The translations under genes and the position numbers were made by a program. The notes beneath the pieces were generated by a model. That model was not told the DNA's origin, made no database searches, and saw only the letters and a list, made by a program, of their open reading frames with translations. 64,000 nt of DNA. Source: Rotaria sp. Silwood1. Its lineage: Eukaryota > Rotifera > Eurotatoria > Philodinida > Philodinidae. Of the stretch, positions 1-9,920 are shown piece after piece. Where the stretch lies: contig CAJNOP010000010.1 of assembly GCA_905250075.1 (NCBI GenBank), positions 310,001 through 374,000 on the forward strand, written 5' to 3'. Each line of letters opens with the position of its first letter. The first letter of the stretch is position 1.

Positions 1-736
1 TATTCAAACAAAGTACTTTTTGAATATATTTAGGACTATTAAAGATAGTTTGGCAGATCTTGCAATAAAATTGTTGACAACTTAGAGTAAGCTTTGTTCT
101 GTTCAATGAGTTACCGTTGTTCTATGATTGTTATTGAGATGTATTCCAGAATGTAGTATGTTCTTTGATGAATTGATTAATTCTATTTTCTGTTCCTCAA
201 TGAAAAGACAAATGATTTTATTGGATTGTTTCACAAGTCTCTCATACTGAATGGAAAAATCTATTTTAGATTTCAACACATTGAAAAAATGGCAAGTTTT
301 AGTATTTTATTTACATGAATTAATGTTCTACAGTTATTTTTAATCAAATATATAATGAATTACATATGTATTTGTATATTGCATAGCTCTGGAAAGCATT
401 GAACTCGATATTTTGTTCTTATTCAATCTGACAAATTCTGTCAAATGAAATTTGACGGTATTTTTATATCAATTTCTTTTTTAAACAGTGATTTCATTTT
501 TCGGTATATCTAACAAACACAATCCCTCTATCTTTTTTAGTCACTTCTAATATATTCTATTCCAGTTTTGATCAATTTGAGATTTTCAAGTAATGAGAAT
601 AATTCATCTTTTACATCAATTGAATCGTCTATTTTTGTTTTAGAAATATTATGAATAAGCTTTAAAGGAAGCCAGTATGTCAGAGTTTTCAATCCTTTCT
701 TCAATAACCTCGATTCTTTATATCATTCTAAACGTG
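1..736. other. No clear gene; coding-like traces only
   Basis: I see no confident gene here. On the minus strand a stretch open for about 50 codons (roughly 112-300) and another (roughly 540-710) read like protein. They lack clear splice links and I recognise no family. They could be decayed exons of whatever gene supplied the exon-like piece at 740-906. Confidence 0.3.
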
Positions 737-739
737 TTA

Positions 740-906
740 AAATAAACTGTTGACACTTACCGGAACCATTCTTTCATTTGATTTTATGATAAGATGAATG
801 AGTGTGGCTGCATGAAGCAAAACAAAGAGTGAAAGCTCATTATGATTGTAGACACCAATGATACGTAGAGTTCTTAAACAAGGTAAATAAGGCCAATGAG
901 TTAGTT
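740..906 (-). pseudogene. Possible lone exon, leucine-rich-repeat-like
   Basis: On the minus strand this piece reads as an open segment containing LPCLRTLRIIGVYNHNELS and then hydrophobic leucine-rich sequence. It ends at a good splice donor (GTAAGTG, about 740). The LxxLRTLxI pattern is typical of leucine-rich repeats, which are often joined to F-boxes in rotifers. No start, partner exon or acceptor can be found: upstream lies the G-rich array and assembly gap, and downstream frames close quickly. It may be a relic or one exon of a gene lost in the gap. Family assignment is a guess. Confidence 0.22.
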
Positions 907-908
907 GA

Positions 909-1136
909 AGTGGAGATGGGTGTGGGTGTCGGTGTGGGTGTGGGTGGCTGTGGGTGGCTGTGGGTGTGTGGGTGTAGGTGTGGGTGGGTGTGGGTGTGGG
1001 TGGCTGTGGGTGTGTGGGATGTGGGTGTGGGTGTGGGTGGCTGTGGGTGGCTGTGGGTGGCTGTGGGTGTGTGGGGTGTGGGTGTAGGAGTGGGTGGGTG
1101 TGGGTGTGTGGGGTGTGGGTGTAGGAGTGGGTGGGT
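909..1136 (+). repeat. Degenerate TGTGGG array (telomere-like, interstitial)
   Basis: The plus strand is a run of TGTGGG and GTGGGTGGC variants, such as GTGTGGGTGTGGGTGGCTG, continuing up to the assembly gap. TGTGGG is the telomeric motif reported for bdelloid rotifers. Here the array is imperfect (TGTGGGTGGC, GTGTAGG and GTGTCGG variants) and has single-copy-like DNA on both sides, so it is internal or subtelomeric rather than a chromosome end as assembled. It could instead be a G-rich minisatellite unrelated to telomeres. Protein-like frames through it are artefacts of the repeat. Confidence 0.7.
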
Positions 1137-1675
1137 NNNNNNNNNNNNNNNNNNNNNNNNNNNNNNNNNNNNNNNNNNNNNNNNNNNNNNNNNNNNNNNN
1201 NNNNNNNNNNNNNNNNNNNNNNNNNNNNNNNNNNNNNNNNNNNNNNNNNNNNNNNNNNNNNNNNNNNNNNNNNNNNNNNNNNNNNNNNNNNNNNNNNNNN
1301 NNNNNNNNNNNNNNNNNNNNNNNNNNNNNNNNNNNNNNNNNNNNNNNNNNNNNNNNNNNNNNNNNNNNNNNNNNNNNNNNNNNNNNNNNNNNNNNNNNNN
1401 NNNNNNNNNNNNNNNNNNNNNNNNNNNNNNNNNNNNNNNNNNNNNNNNNNNNNNNNNNNNNNNNNNNNNNNNNNNNNNNNNNNNNNNNNNNNNNNNNNNN
1501 NNNNNNNNNNNNNNNNNNNNNNNNNNNNNNNNNNNNNNNNNNNNNNNNNNNNNNNNNNNNNNNNNNNNNNNNNNNNNNNNNNNNNNNNNNNNNNNNNNNN
1601 NNNNNNNNNNNNNNNNNNNNNNNNNNNNNNNNNNNNNNNNNNNNNNNNNNNNNNNNNNNNNNNNNNNNNNNNNNN
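1137..1675. other. Assembly gap (539 N)
   Basis: An unbroken run of N follows the G-rich array. The assembler probably failed in repeat sequence, so the true length and content are unknown. The sequence resumes with the 3' flank of peptide gene copy 1. Confidence 0.95.
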
Positions 1676-1760
1676 CATTAGATAGTTTTTAAACAAATAA
1701 TTATAAAAATACATATATATATATATATATATATAGTCACTTAGCATGTACAACCATGAC

Positions 1761-1946
1761 CTACACCAAGGTAATATATGGATATCCTAACGAGTATCCA
1801 GGATAAGTATATCCTACACCGTATACCACAGACGGAAATCCAATAAGTCCACCATAGGGAATTCCAGCAAATGGTATTGCACCATATAAACCATAGTAGC
1901 CAAACCCACCATATCCACAAGGAAAATTGATACCACTGAGGCACAT
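1761..1946 (-). CDS. Gly/Tyr-rich small peptide, copy 1
   Basis: Predicted 61-residue protein, coding in one exon, rich in Gly, Tyr, Pro and Phe (CGYGGFGYYGLYG, then PYGGLIGFPSVVYG, ending GYPYITLV). There is no signal peptide, membrane span or known domain. The start was chosen because a TATA box, a short non-coding exon and a 5' UTR intron (1968-2029) lead to it, as in the three sister genes. It is the first of four related genes (6883-7068, 11288-11446, 17261-17461) and differs from copy 2 at only a few residues. Composition recalls glycine-tyrosine-rich structural or antimicrobial peptides of invertebrates, but I do not know its function. Overlapping frames in the same DNA look like shadows. 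Confidence 0.6.
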   Translation of the reverse strand: MCLSGINFPCGYGGFGYYGLYGAIPFAGIPYGGLIGFPSVVYGVGYTYPGYSLGYPYITLV

Positions 1947-1967
1947 TATTTAATATATAAAATCAGA

Positions 1968-2029
1968 CTAGTATTAATAAAAAAAATGAAAGAATCTATT
2001 GATTACTTTTATTCAATGTCTATACTTAC
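1968..2029 (-). other. 5' UTR intron of peptide copy 1
   Basis: Donor GTAAGTA follows CTACGAAAA, and the acceptor is TTAATACTAG, 21 bases before the start codon. The same intron occurs in copies 2, 3 and 4. Confidence 0.65.
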
Positions 2030-2090
2030 TTTTCGTAGATATAAAATTTGTATTTGCAAGATGAATGAATATCAATGGAGAAGCTTTGTG

Positions 2091-2099
2091 CCTTTTATA
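2091..2099 (-). promoter_or_regulatory. TATA box of peptide copy 1
   Basis: TATAAAAGG on the minus strand lies about 60 bases before the splice donor. Downstream, the motif CATTGATATTCATTC is conserved in all copies and probably holds the transcription start. Upstream, TAATAACAAC is also shared. Confidence 0.6.
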
Positions 2100-2209
2100 C
2101 TCAGCGCTGACGAGTATTTTTGTTGTTATTATTCAGATATTAATGGTTCGAGAAAATTCGTGGGAGTAAACATGTATTTTGGACTTCGAATGTATCCCTT
2201 TTAATTATA

Positions 2210-3048
2210 TTTTTGCAGTCATGAAGAAAATAAAATCTTCAGGTCTTTGAATTAACATGATTAATTGTGCATGGCGATATATTTCCAAAATAGCTGACTG
2301 TACACCACCCACGGATTAAAAACATGCAAATACATTATATATTTTATGTTGTTTTAATTATATATTTTGGCATAGAGAAATGATGGCACAGGAAAAAAAG
2401 ACATTTTTTTGAAATGTCATCCATGATCTTGAAAGTTTTTATTCGTGAAAATGATGAATTGTTCATTAAAGTTATATCATACAGATCAATCATTTACATC
2501 AAAACCATGGCAATACAAGCCTTATACTTTTACTAGAGCTATGTCATGAAAAACATGACTTAGTAGAGGCGTAGTTTATTCGCGATCTGAATGTTCTGCA
2601 GACTCAAGTGAACTAAGTTGTCTGCACTTTTGGCAGCCCAAGTTAATTACTTTCCGAGGAGTTGAGCAGTGAACCTTTGAAACATTCTATTTACTCTATA
2701 AGCATTATAAAGTGGTACATATCCGAAGTATTGAATTTACCCATTTATACAACAAAATTCAGTGCATGACGTCCTTCTACTTCTTAAACATTCTAGTTTT
2801 TGTAAAATCGATACTGTAAAGACATATGCACAGATAAAAACTAAATTAATCATTTGTCACCATGTATTTCAATTAAAACCATACATTGAAACTGATTTTA
2901 ATAAAGAAAAAAGAAAAAGAGGAAACTCATTCATCCACAATCCTGAAAAAATTTATTGATTCAAATAAAATAGTAAAACATAAGTCATGTTATAAATTTG
3001 ATTTTTGTTTACAAAAACGAAAGTCATACAATAATAGTATATTCAAGT
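2210..3048. other. Intergenic, upstream of peptide copy 1
   Basis: No gene found. The region at 2230-2330 aligns with 7320-7430 of unit 2 but lacks the MITE-like insertion present there. The rest is AT-rich with only chance frames. Confidence 0.5.
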
Positions 3049-3530
3049 AATGAAACTAATTTAGTGATTTTGATGTTTTGCAAATAGCCAAGGTCATGAC
3101 ATGAAAATAATGCAACTAACATAATGTTTATCATGTTTTACAAGCAACCAAGCTTTCACGATGAAAATTATATATAAATAATGAAAGTTATACATATAAT
3201 GATTTTAACTTGTTCTTAATAACCAAGTCCAGGGAGTGATATTGATGGGAATATAATGAAACTAATATAATAATTTAGATATTTCACAGGTAATGAAGGT
3301 CATGAGATGAAAATAATGCAAAATAATGAAACTAATGGCGTGATTTTGGTTTATTCGAATAATCAAATTCATCGAGTGAAAATGATACAATAGTAATGTA
3401 AAGATTTTGATTTTTTTCAAATAATCAGATTTATGGAATGAAAATAGTACTAAAGCAATTGAATGATTTCGTTTTTTTTTGGAAATAATAAAAAGCATGA
3501 CATTTTTTTGATGAAAATTCTGAAAATGAT
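3049..3530. repeat. Degenerate 60-75 bp tandem repeat, about 7 copies
   Basis: Successive segments begin TAATGAAACTAAT or a close variant (about 3049, 3108, 3179, 3255, 3325, 3395, 3457). Each continues with an AT-rich block, then AAATARYCAAG-like and ATGAAAAT words. Monomer length varies from about 60 to 75 bp. It is an old, diverged minisatellite found only in unit 1. Confidence 0.55.
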
Positions 3531-4269
3531 TATTTAAATGAAGTTTCTTTTATTACATGGAAACGATATAGGTCATAAAATAAGATTTGTCGCGATTGTT
3601 TTCTTTTATTCAATAGGTTTTCTATATCAAAAGTCAAGTTTTTCATATTCATAATAAACAAAAAATTGATTATGCTTTAATATTTCATTCAATAATTAAA
3701 ATGTAGCAAACAAACTCATCAGTCCGATATCAAATGCATCTATTCTGATACTGAAAGAAAAGAAAAATAGCGATTTTTTTTTCTAACATCTGCATAAAGC
3801 CAGAAGACGATAGTTTTATCGTATAAAACTATGATTAAACCGGAATATCATCGTAAGTTTTATAGTTTCGTCAACATTGTGATTGTTTCTTATTACTATT
3901 ATTTCATTGTTGTCGATTTGACATATTTTCTAATGCTCTAAGACATCGTTCAATATTTTTATTCGATCGATAATTTAAGTGTAGTTGCCGTATCATCGTC
4001 CCATAGATCATACAATTTTTATGTTGATGAACTCCATGAATGATGATTTAATGTAAAATTTATGTGCAACTGTAACTATAAATGCGCACTAACAATGATA
4101 GAACTTTTTAAGACGTGAATTATATGTGATTGATCAAGAATAAAGACAGGATATTTTATCAGGTACAAACTAGAAATACAGAATCCCGTAGATCTAACAT
4201 GTAAAATAACAAATAAAGCTTCCAATGCAAAATGAAACTAGGAAATTTACATTCTGTTAATTAATTCTC
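3531..4269. repeat. Spacer homologous to other array units
   Basis: No gene. The stretch at about 3560-4090 matches 7690-8110 and, in part, 9930-10030, 12740-12900 and 18030-18130. It includes a short hairpin (ATAGTTTTA-TCG-TATAAAACTAT at about 3812) that recurs in altered form at about 7925 and 18045. This marks the tandem duplication. Confidence 0.55.
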
Positions 4270-5490
4270 ATGATTTAAAGTAGAGCAAAAACGTTTAGTA
4301 CGCTTTTTTTATTTTTTAGATTCTTCCATGAGGACAACTTATATAAGAGACTGAAATAGTGATGTGGTTAGTTATCAGAACGAGATGCAAAAACTAAAAT
4401 GTAAACAATTTTTAGAACATAAATATTTTATTGTTTTATTATAAAAAAATAATTTTCTCTATCTGAAAGAAGTTTAACACGTTTCTAGTGTTTAGACTTT
4501 TTTTTCATTATCCAACAATAACTGAAGGCTATTTTATAGACCGTTCAATGCAGAGTTTAACCAGCTGCGTTTTAGTATGAAGTAATCTTTCTGATATTAA
4601 AATATTAACTAACTATTGATTACTAATAGAAGTTATGTAATTATTATTTCAATATAGATCATTTTAATAAGATATTTAGAATAATTTAAGTTTTAACTGA
4701 TTAATAGTGTTTATTACTTTTAGAAAAGTCATATTACGAAATGAAATTTGAAATCTGAAAAAATTAGTGCGCTGTTCAATTATCAACTGTACAACTAGAG
4801 AAGATTGCTGGAAATTATGAACTGAATTACTTCTTAACACTTACGATGCTATAATACTTGTATAACACATTTTAATGAGGACGACGATGTGTCATATGAA
4901 ATAGTAAGTGTTGGTCTTGATAATAGACCAATTTTTTTAGATTTAGAATTCCGTTTTGTAATTGACTTTTCTAAAAGTAGTAAGCAGTATGACCAGCGAA
5001 AACTTAAAATGCTATGAAAAATCTCTTCAACATAATCTGTTTTTAAAATAATAAGTACATCATTTTCTTCAATTTTTAATGCTCTTTCTCATGAAACACC
5101 TAAAAATTGAAAACAAAGTAAAATTTAATCGATGGTATTATAGTTATGCCTGACTGATAATTAGTTACTATCTTAACATCAGGATGAAAACTTCATACCG
5201 AAAAGTAGTCCATTTAATTCTACATTGAACAATGTATAAAATAGTCTTCAGTAATTGTTGAATAATGAAAAAATTGTGTCAACACTATAAAACGTGCTAA
5301 ACTTTGTTCTGTAGGACAAAATGTTTTTATTACAAAAAATAAAATATTTATATTCTGAAAATTGTTCACATTTCAGTTTTGTACGCTGCTCTGAGAGCTA
5401 TGGAAATCACTGCTTGGATCGATCTCTTGCATAAATTGTCCGTGAGAAAGAATTTAAAAAAAGGTATACTCATCTTTTTCTCATTACATG
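4270..5490. repeat. Large foldback element (long inverted repeat)
   Basis: The two halves are imperfect reverse complements of each other around about 4840. Examples are 4499-4580 against 5190-5275 (TTCATTATCCAACAATAACT and its complement), TTACTTTTAGAAAAGTCA at about 4715 against about 4960, and the outer pair at about 4310-4345 against about 5420-5460. Arms are near 550-600 bp and clearly diverged. No transposase frame is visible. It is a decayed foldback-type DNA element or an old inverted duplication, seen only in unit 1. Confidence 0.6.
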
Positions 5491-6800
5491 GAAGGAATCT
5501 TTATGATGTCTTAGAAAAAAGGTTATATGTTGATTGATAGTCTTTAATGACAATTTTCAATTTGAACATTCTTTTGTCCAATTCATTCTCACGAATTGAG
5601 TTTCTTCTACTTATCTGAGTCCGATTTAATCGGAAAGCACCATTATCTTTCAATACAAGAAAGAAAAGCGTTCTTGGAGCAAAACGATGAAATAGATCCA
5701 AAAACATAGGTACCATTTACAATAGAAAAACTATTTCTCAGATATAAGATCAATGTATTGCATCATGTAAGATTCTATATGGCTAAATAACTAAAACAAA
5801 GAACATTAAAAAGATCTTGATAGATATGATTTATACATGTCAACTGTTAATGTGAAGACTTGATTGGCATACATACAATCCATTCAAAGTAGACTGTACT
5901 ACTAGTTTATTTATTAGCCTTTAGCTCATCTGAATGAATATGATCACTCACAAAGAAATTGTTTGTAGAAATGAACAGTTACATACAGATTAAGGTTGAT
6001 CTTAGTGTCATTGGTATTCAGTTCGACAAACACCATGGCATGTGTTCGCGAAGAAAAATCTCTACTCAGACATAGAAGACATATTTCATCAAACAGATTT
6101 CGATCCATGTCTATATTAATATGTTTCTTTTTTCAATTAAGAATGTGCTTTTCGATTTTACGTATGTGTTGAAATTTCTAGAAGATAGTACATAGAAAGA
6201 ACGTAGTTTTAAGTAATGAACAACGAGATTCTATTGCGTACTTTCTTATTTTAGAAAGGCATCTACATTTATCATGCATTTCGATGTATACTGCCACGGT
6301 GAATTCGAATTCAAGTAAGAACAAATTTGTCATAAAGAAAACCTGAAAAGTGTCTTGAAAGTGTGTTTATAGGGGGCTAATGCAGTGTCCTTGAGAAACA
6401 TTTTCTTTCAAGAAAGCATTCATTTCTACTTAAATATAGTTTTCTATTGACTTGTTCGTATACATTGTCCGACTCGGTGGGGACACTATGTTAAGGTGCC
6501 CGAAGCAAAATACTATATATGTTGCACTTTTAAGTGATAATATGTGCACGAACATTTAAAATAATCAAGCAAGTTCGAAAATAATTGAAAATCAATTTTG
6601 CATGAGGGCCTTTAAACTGTCTTTTGCTGCATTTATTTTGGAGACTTCTCAAATTTCTTGTAGTCTTGATTCATTTCCTGCTCAATCGAAATTTCATATT
6701 CTTAAAATGTAGAATTCATGTCACGATTCAATAGAAAAGAGCTAATTCAAAAAGATTTATTAAAAAAAAAACAAAACTATTGAATACAAAATCTTTACAA
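5491..6800. other. Spacer, 3' flank of peptide copy 2
   Basis: No gene. Parts at 5700-6000 and 6480-6650 match the 3' flanks of copy 3 (about 10900-11080) and copy 4 (about 16130-16400 and 16890-17050). An example is the shared run near CTTTTGCTGCATTTATT. It belongs to the repeated unit. Confidence 0.5.
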
Positions 6801-6882
6801 GCATTAGATAGTTTTTAAACAAATAATTATAAAAATACATATATATATATATATATTGTCACTTAGCATGTACAACCATGAC

Positions 6883-7068
6883 CTACACCAAGGTAATATA
6901 TGGATATCCTAACGAGTATCCAGGATAAGTATATCCTACACCGTATACAACAGACGGAAATCTAATAAGTCCACCATAGGGAATTCCAGCAAATGGTATT
7001 GCACCATATAAACCATAGTAGCCAAATCCACCAAATCCACAACAGAGATTGATACCATTGAGGAACAT
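6883..7068 (-). CDS. Gly/Tyr-rich small peptide, copy 2
   Basis: Predicted 61-residue protein almost identical to copy 1. It differs mainly near the start (MFLNGINLCCGFGG against MCLSGINFPCGYGG) and by Arg for Gly after GGLI. It has the same Gly/Tyr/Pro/Phe-rich composition, no signal peptide and no known domain. The identity extends well beyond the coding part, from about 6803 to 7290 (against about 1676-2170), so the duplication or gene conversion joining copies 1 and 2 is recent. The start follows the shared promoter and 5' UTR intron (7090-7151). Function unknown. Confidence 0.6.
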   Translation of the reverse strand: MFLNGINLCCGFGGFGYYGLYGAIPFAGIPYGGLIRFPSVVYGVGYTYPGYSLGYPYITLV

Positions 7069-7089
7069 TATTTAATATATAAAGTCAGA

Positions 7090-7151
7090 CTAGTATTAAT
7101 AAAAAAAATGAAAGAATCTATTGATTACTTTTATTCAATGTCTATACTTAC
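7090..7151 (-). other. 5' UTR intron of peptide copy 2
   Basis: Donor GTAAGTA and acceptor ATACTAG lie in the same places and give the same 62 bp length as in copy 1. Confidence 0.65.
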
Positions 7152-7212
7152 TTTTCGTAGATATAAAATTTGTATTTGCAATATGAGTGAATATCAATGG
7201 AGAAGCTTTGTA

Positions 7213-7221
7213 CCTTTTATA
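7213..7221 (-). promoter_or_regulatory. TATA box of peptide copy 2
   Basis: TATAAAAGG on the minus strand, with the same conserved downstream CATTGATATTCA motif and the same spacing to the splice donor as copy 1. Confidence 0.6.
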
Positions 7222-7425
7222 CTCACCGCTGACGAGTATTTTTGTTGTTATTATTCAGATATTAATGATTCGAGAAAAATCTTAGGAATAAACAAGTACT
7301 TTTTTTAATTACGAATGCAACTTTTTCATTTATTTTTTTAGTGATAAAAAGAATATAACCTTTAACTCTCTAAATTAATATGATTAATGATGCATGCTAA
7401 TGTATTTCTAAAATAACCGACTATA

Positions 7426-7666
7426 TACAGGATGTCCAACAGTCACTTAACACTTCCTACTGGACATGTTGCACATATTTGATCACTATATATTATTATT
7501 CATTAATTATAATTGATAAATAATTGTTTATTATCTGTAAGATGTCCCGAGTATGCCTTTGACCATGAATAATGATTTATGGGTAATGAGTAATGAAAAA
7601 ACAAGTTTTTGATGTGTCAAAGTGTATGCTATGCCAAGTGTAAACTGACATTGGGGACACCCCGTA
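7426..7666. mobile_element. Tc1/mariner-like MITE
   Basis: The ends are inverted: TACAGGATGTCCAAC on the left, and on the right the complement of TACGGGGTGTCCCCAATG. The TACAGGRTGTCC terminus is common in mariner/Tc1 relatives, which insert at TA. At 241 bp there is no room for a transposase. The matching place in unit 1 (about 2295-2310) runs through without it, so it entered after the duplication. The superfamily rests on the ends only. Confidence 0.55.
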
Positions 7667-8711
7667 CTGTAGAATTAAACTAACAAAGTAAAGACAAATT
7701 TATTTAGATTGTTTTCTTATTAAATAGTCTTCGTACACGAAAAATTAAGATTTTCATATTCATAATAAACAAAAAAAATTGATTGTGTGTAATATTTCAT
7801 TCTATATTTAAAATATAGAAAACAAAGTAATCAAACTAATATCAAATACACTTATTCGGATACAAAAAGAAAAGAAAAATAAAGACTTTTTTTTTGTTTT
7901 AATACCTGCATGACGCCAGAAGACGATAGTTTATCATATAAAACTATGAGTAAACCGGAATATCATCATAAGTTTTATAGCATCGTCAACTTTGTGATTG
8001 TTTTTCCTTACTATGACTTCGTTCTCGTCGAATAGGATGATATTGTTTATTTACAAGTCGATTTGATATATTTTCTAATATTGTGAGATGTTATTCAATA
8101 TTTTTATTCGATTTTGATTCATATTTTCATTTTTTAATCAGAATGCTTTAGTTTTAAATCCTTGAATCCTTTTTCGACAATACATTGATTGTTTTAAAAA
8201 ATAAATATCAATCATTATCTGATCATAAAATCAATTCTCTTATCTCGAAATTGTTTTGTTAAATATTCGATGTGACTAAATCAATTTATAAACAACTGAA
8301 TCCATTATAGATAAAACTGATTTTGTTGTCAATAACGAGATTTTCTATTGATTGTTTCAATGATTTGTTCAAATCTAAGTAGTATATCATCAATTATAAG
8401 CACAGTGGGTGAGAGACAGGATTTAATTGAAACGATGTAATACGTTATTAATAAATATTTTTATATCAAAGATGCATAGTAGCAACTTGACGGAGACTCC
8501 GTCTCACCAGTTCTGAGCTACAGTAGGCTACTATTTAGTTTTAGGATTCTCTTAGAAATGTTGTTTCTTAGTTATATCCAAGTATTTTTACAAATAACAT
8601 TACTAATTCAAAAACATTCTTTTGACTGACCACATTTACTAAATAATCTGATTCTTTATCTATGGATGATTTATTTAAAAAATAAACATTATACTCATAA
8701 AAAGCAAATGT
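7667..8711. other. Spacer of unit 2
   Basis: 7690-8110 repeats the unit 1 spacer. No gene is seen. A small hairpin with arms ATAGTAGC/GGCTACTAT and an inner GACGGAGACTCCGTC lies at 8475-8535. The stretch 8568-8711 is the decayed 3' flank of the TRAPPC6 pseudogene. Confidence 0.45.
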
Positions 8712-9273
8712 GTTAATTTCTTTTCCAGCAGCTGAATTTATTTCAATTTGACATCTTATACCAAAATCCACAATTTCATCTGCTACAAAACATGAATAAA
8801 CTATATTTGTTAAACTTCCCTCGATCAAACTAGTAAAATATAGTATGTGCAATGCAAATCAACAATCAATATTATCATTAGATTTACTCATCCTTATAAC
8901 TGCTGCTTGTCATAGGAAATAAAGACATCAATCATGTACTACAGACACGCCTAGATGATTTATGCAAAAAATTATCTACTTTTGTTTCGAATAAACAAAT
9001 CCAAAGTTCATTACAAACATATTTTATTGTATCTAATTTATCATAACAACATGAATTTCTTTTTGATAATCGTTCACTACATGAATAATGCACTCGGTAG
9101 TCTTTATAACAAACAAATACAAAAAAAAGGAATAAACAAAGTAGAAGAAAACAAAATTTTTCCTATTTGTGATACATATAGCAATATTGATTTCGCATCA
9201 TTCTCACTCACATTTATTAGAAGATTTGCACTAGAGCCATACGAAGATAATTAAAAAGTATTTTATCAATCAT
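8712..9273 (-). pseudogene. TRAPPC6 pseudogene (unprocessed copy)
   Basis: This aligns throughout with the intact TRAPPC6 gene at 19852-20409. On the minus strand EIVDFGIRCQIEINS matches EIVDFGVKFQIEINS of the real gene. Upstream, the complements of the RLSKENPRYRDELD and LCKELWICLF regions are visible but broken by stops and frame shifts. Intron sequence is retained near 9115-9175, so it came from DNA duplication, not from mRNA. The start codon position is still ATG (9273). It sits between peptide copies 2 and 3 and is followed by a BUB3 fragment in the same order as the intact locus. Confidence 0.8.
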
Positions 9274-9369
9274 CTAAAAAATGATATTTTCAAAATTTCT
9301 TTTTTGTCTTAAAGTATCAACAACCAAAGACAAAAAAGAAGCACAATCATGTTCTGTTTTATTTTTCTT

Positions 9370-9920
9370 TGTATTTAGTTTCGAAGTCAAATACACATGT
9401 AACATATATGTTGTTTTTTGTAACATCATGATGTGCTAACTGTAGGTCCCTACCATATTCAATAATTATACTGTAATGTTGTGTAAGGTATATTTTCTTT
9501 AAATAGAAAAGCCAAACTTATTATACTAGTTGGATATTGAAACTTAAATTGACAAATAAATCGTTTCAAAATTAGATAAAATAATGTTTTTGTTGATGAA
9601 AATGGAATAAACATTTCTTTTATGAATACCATTCAATATATTCACAAATGCATCAAAACCATCAGGGGCAAATATTTCCTATTATTTATATAAAGCAATA
9701 GCATTAACATGAAAGATATTTTCAATTCAATTATCTTTTGAACAATGACATTTATATGCCTAATCTGTTTTCGTAACTAAATAAAAATCTTTACTGGAAC
9801 TAACAACACGCCTTTCTTAATTTGAAAAAAACGACTACGGCATGTTTGATACTTTAAGTTTGTTTTACGATTTTCAATGAGTGTTTTACTGTATATTTTA
9901 CACATATTCCTAATAGATGC
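9370..9920 (-). pseudogene. BUB3 pseudogene fragment (exons 5-7)
   Basis: This matches exons 7, 6 and the first part of exon 5 of intact BUB3 (20522-21221), introns included. Recognisable pieces are the complement of [10 protein letters not shown] (about 9635), the HDRC-like CHR region and the [11 protein letters not shown] region (about 9850). Many stops and indels are present. Homology fades past about 9920, so only the 3' half was included in the duplication. It shows that the duplicated block crossed from BUB3 through TRAPPC6 to the peptide gene. Confidence 0.75.

Noticed and set aside
905-1753. Long protein-like frames rich in Val/Gly/Trp or His/Pro/Thr through the G-rich region
   Set aside because: They are translations of the TGTGGG repeat and of the N gap on either strand, not genes.
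1986-2204. 72-codon plus-strand frame, also seen in a shorter form at 7108-7308
   Set aside because: It is antisense to the promoter, first exon and intron of peptide copies 1 and 2. It is kept only because the two copies are recent duplicates, and it is absent from copies 3 and 4.
8955-9254. 99-codon plus-strand frame
   Set aside because: It lies antisense to the TRAPPC6 pseudogene and its sequence is explained by that alignment.
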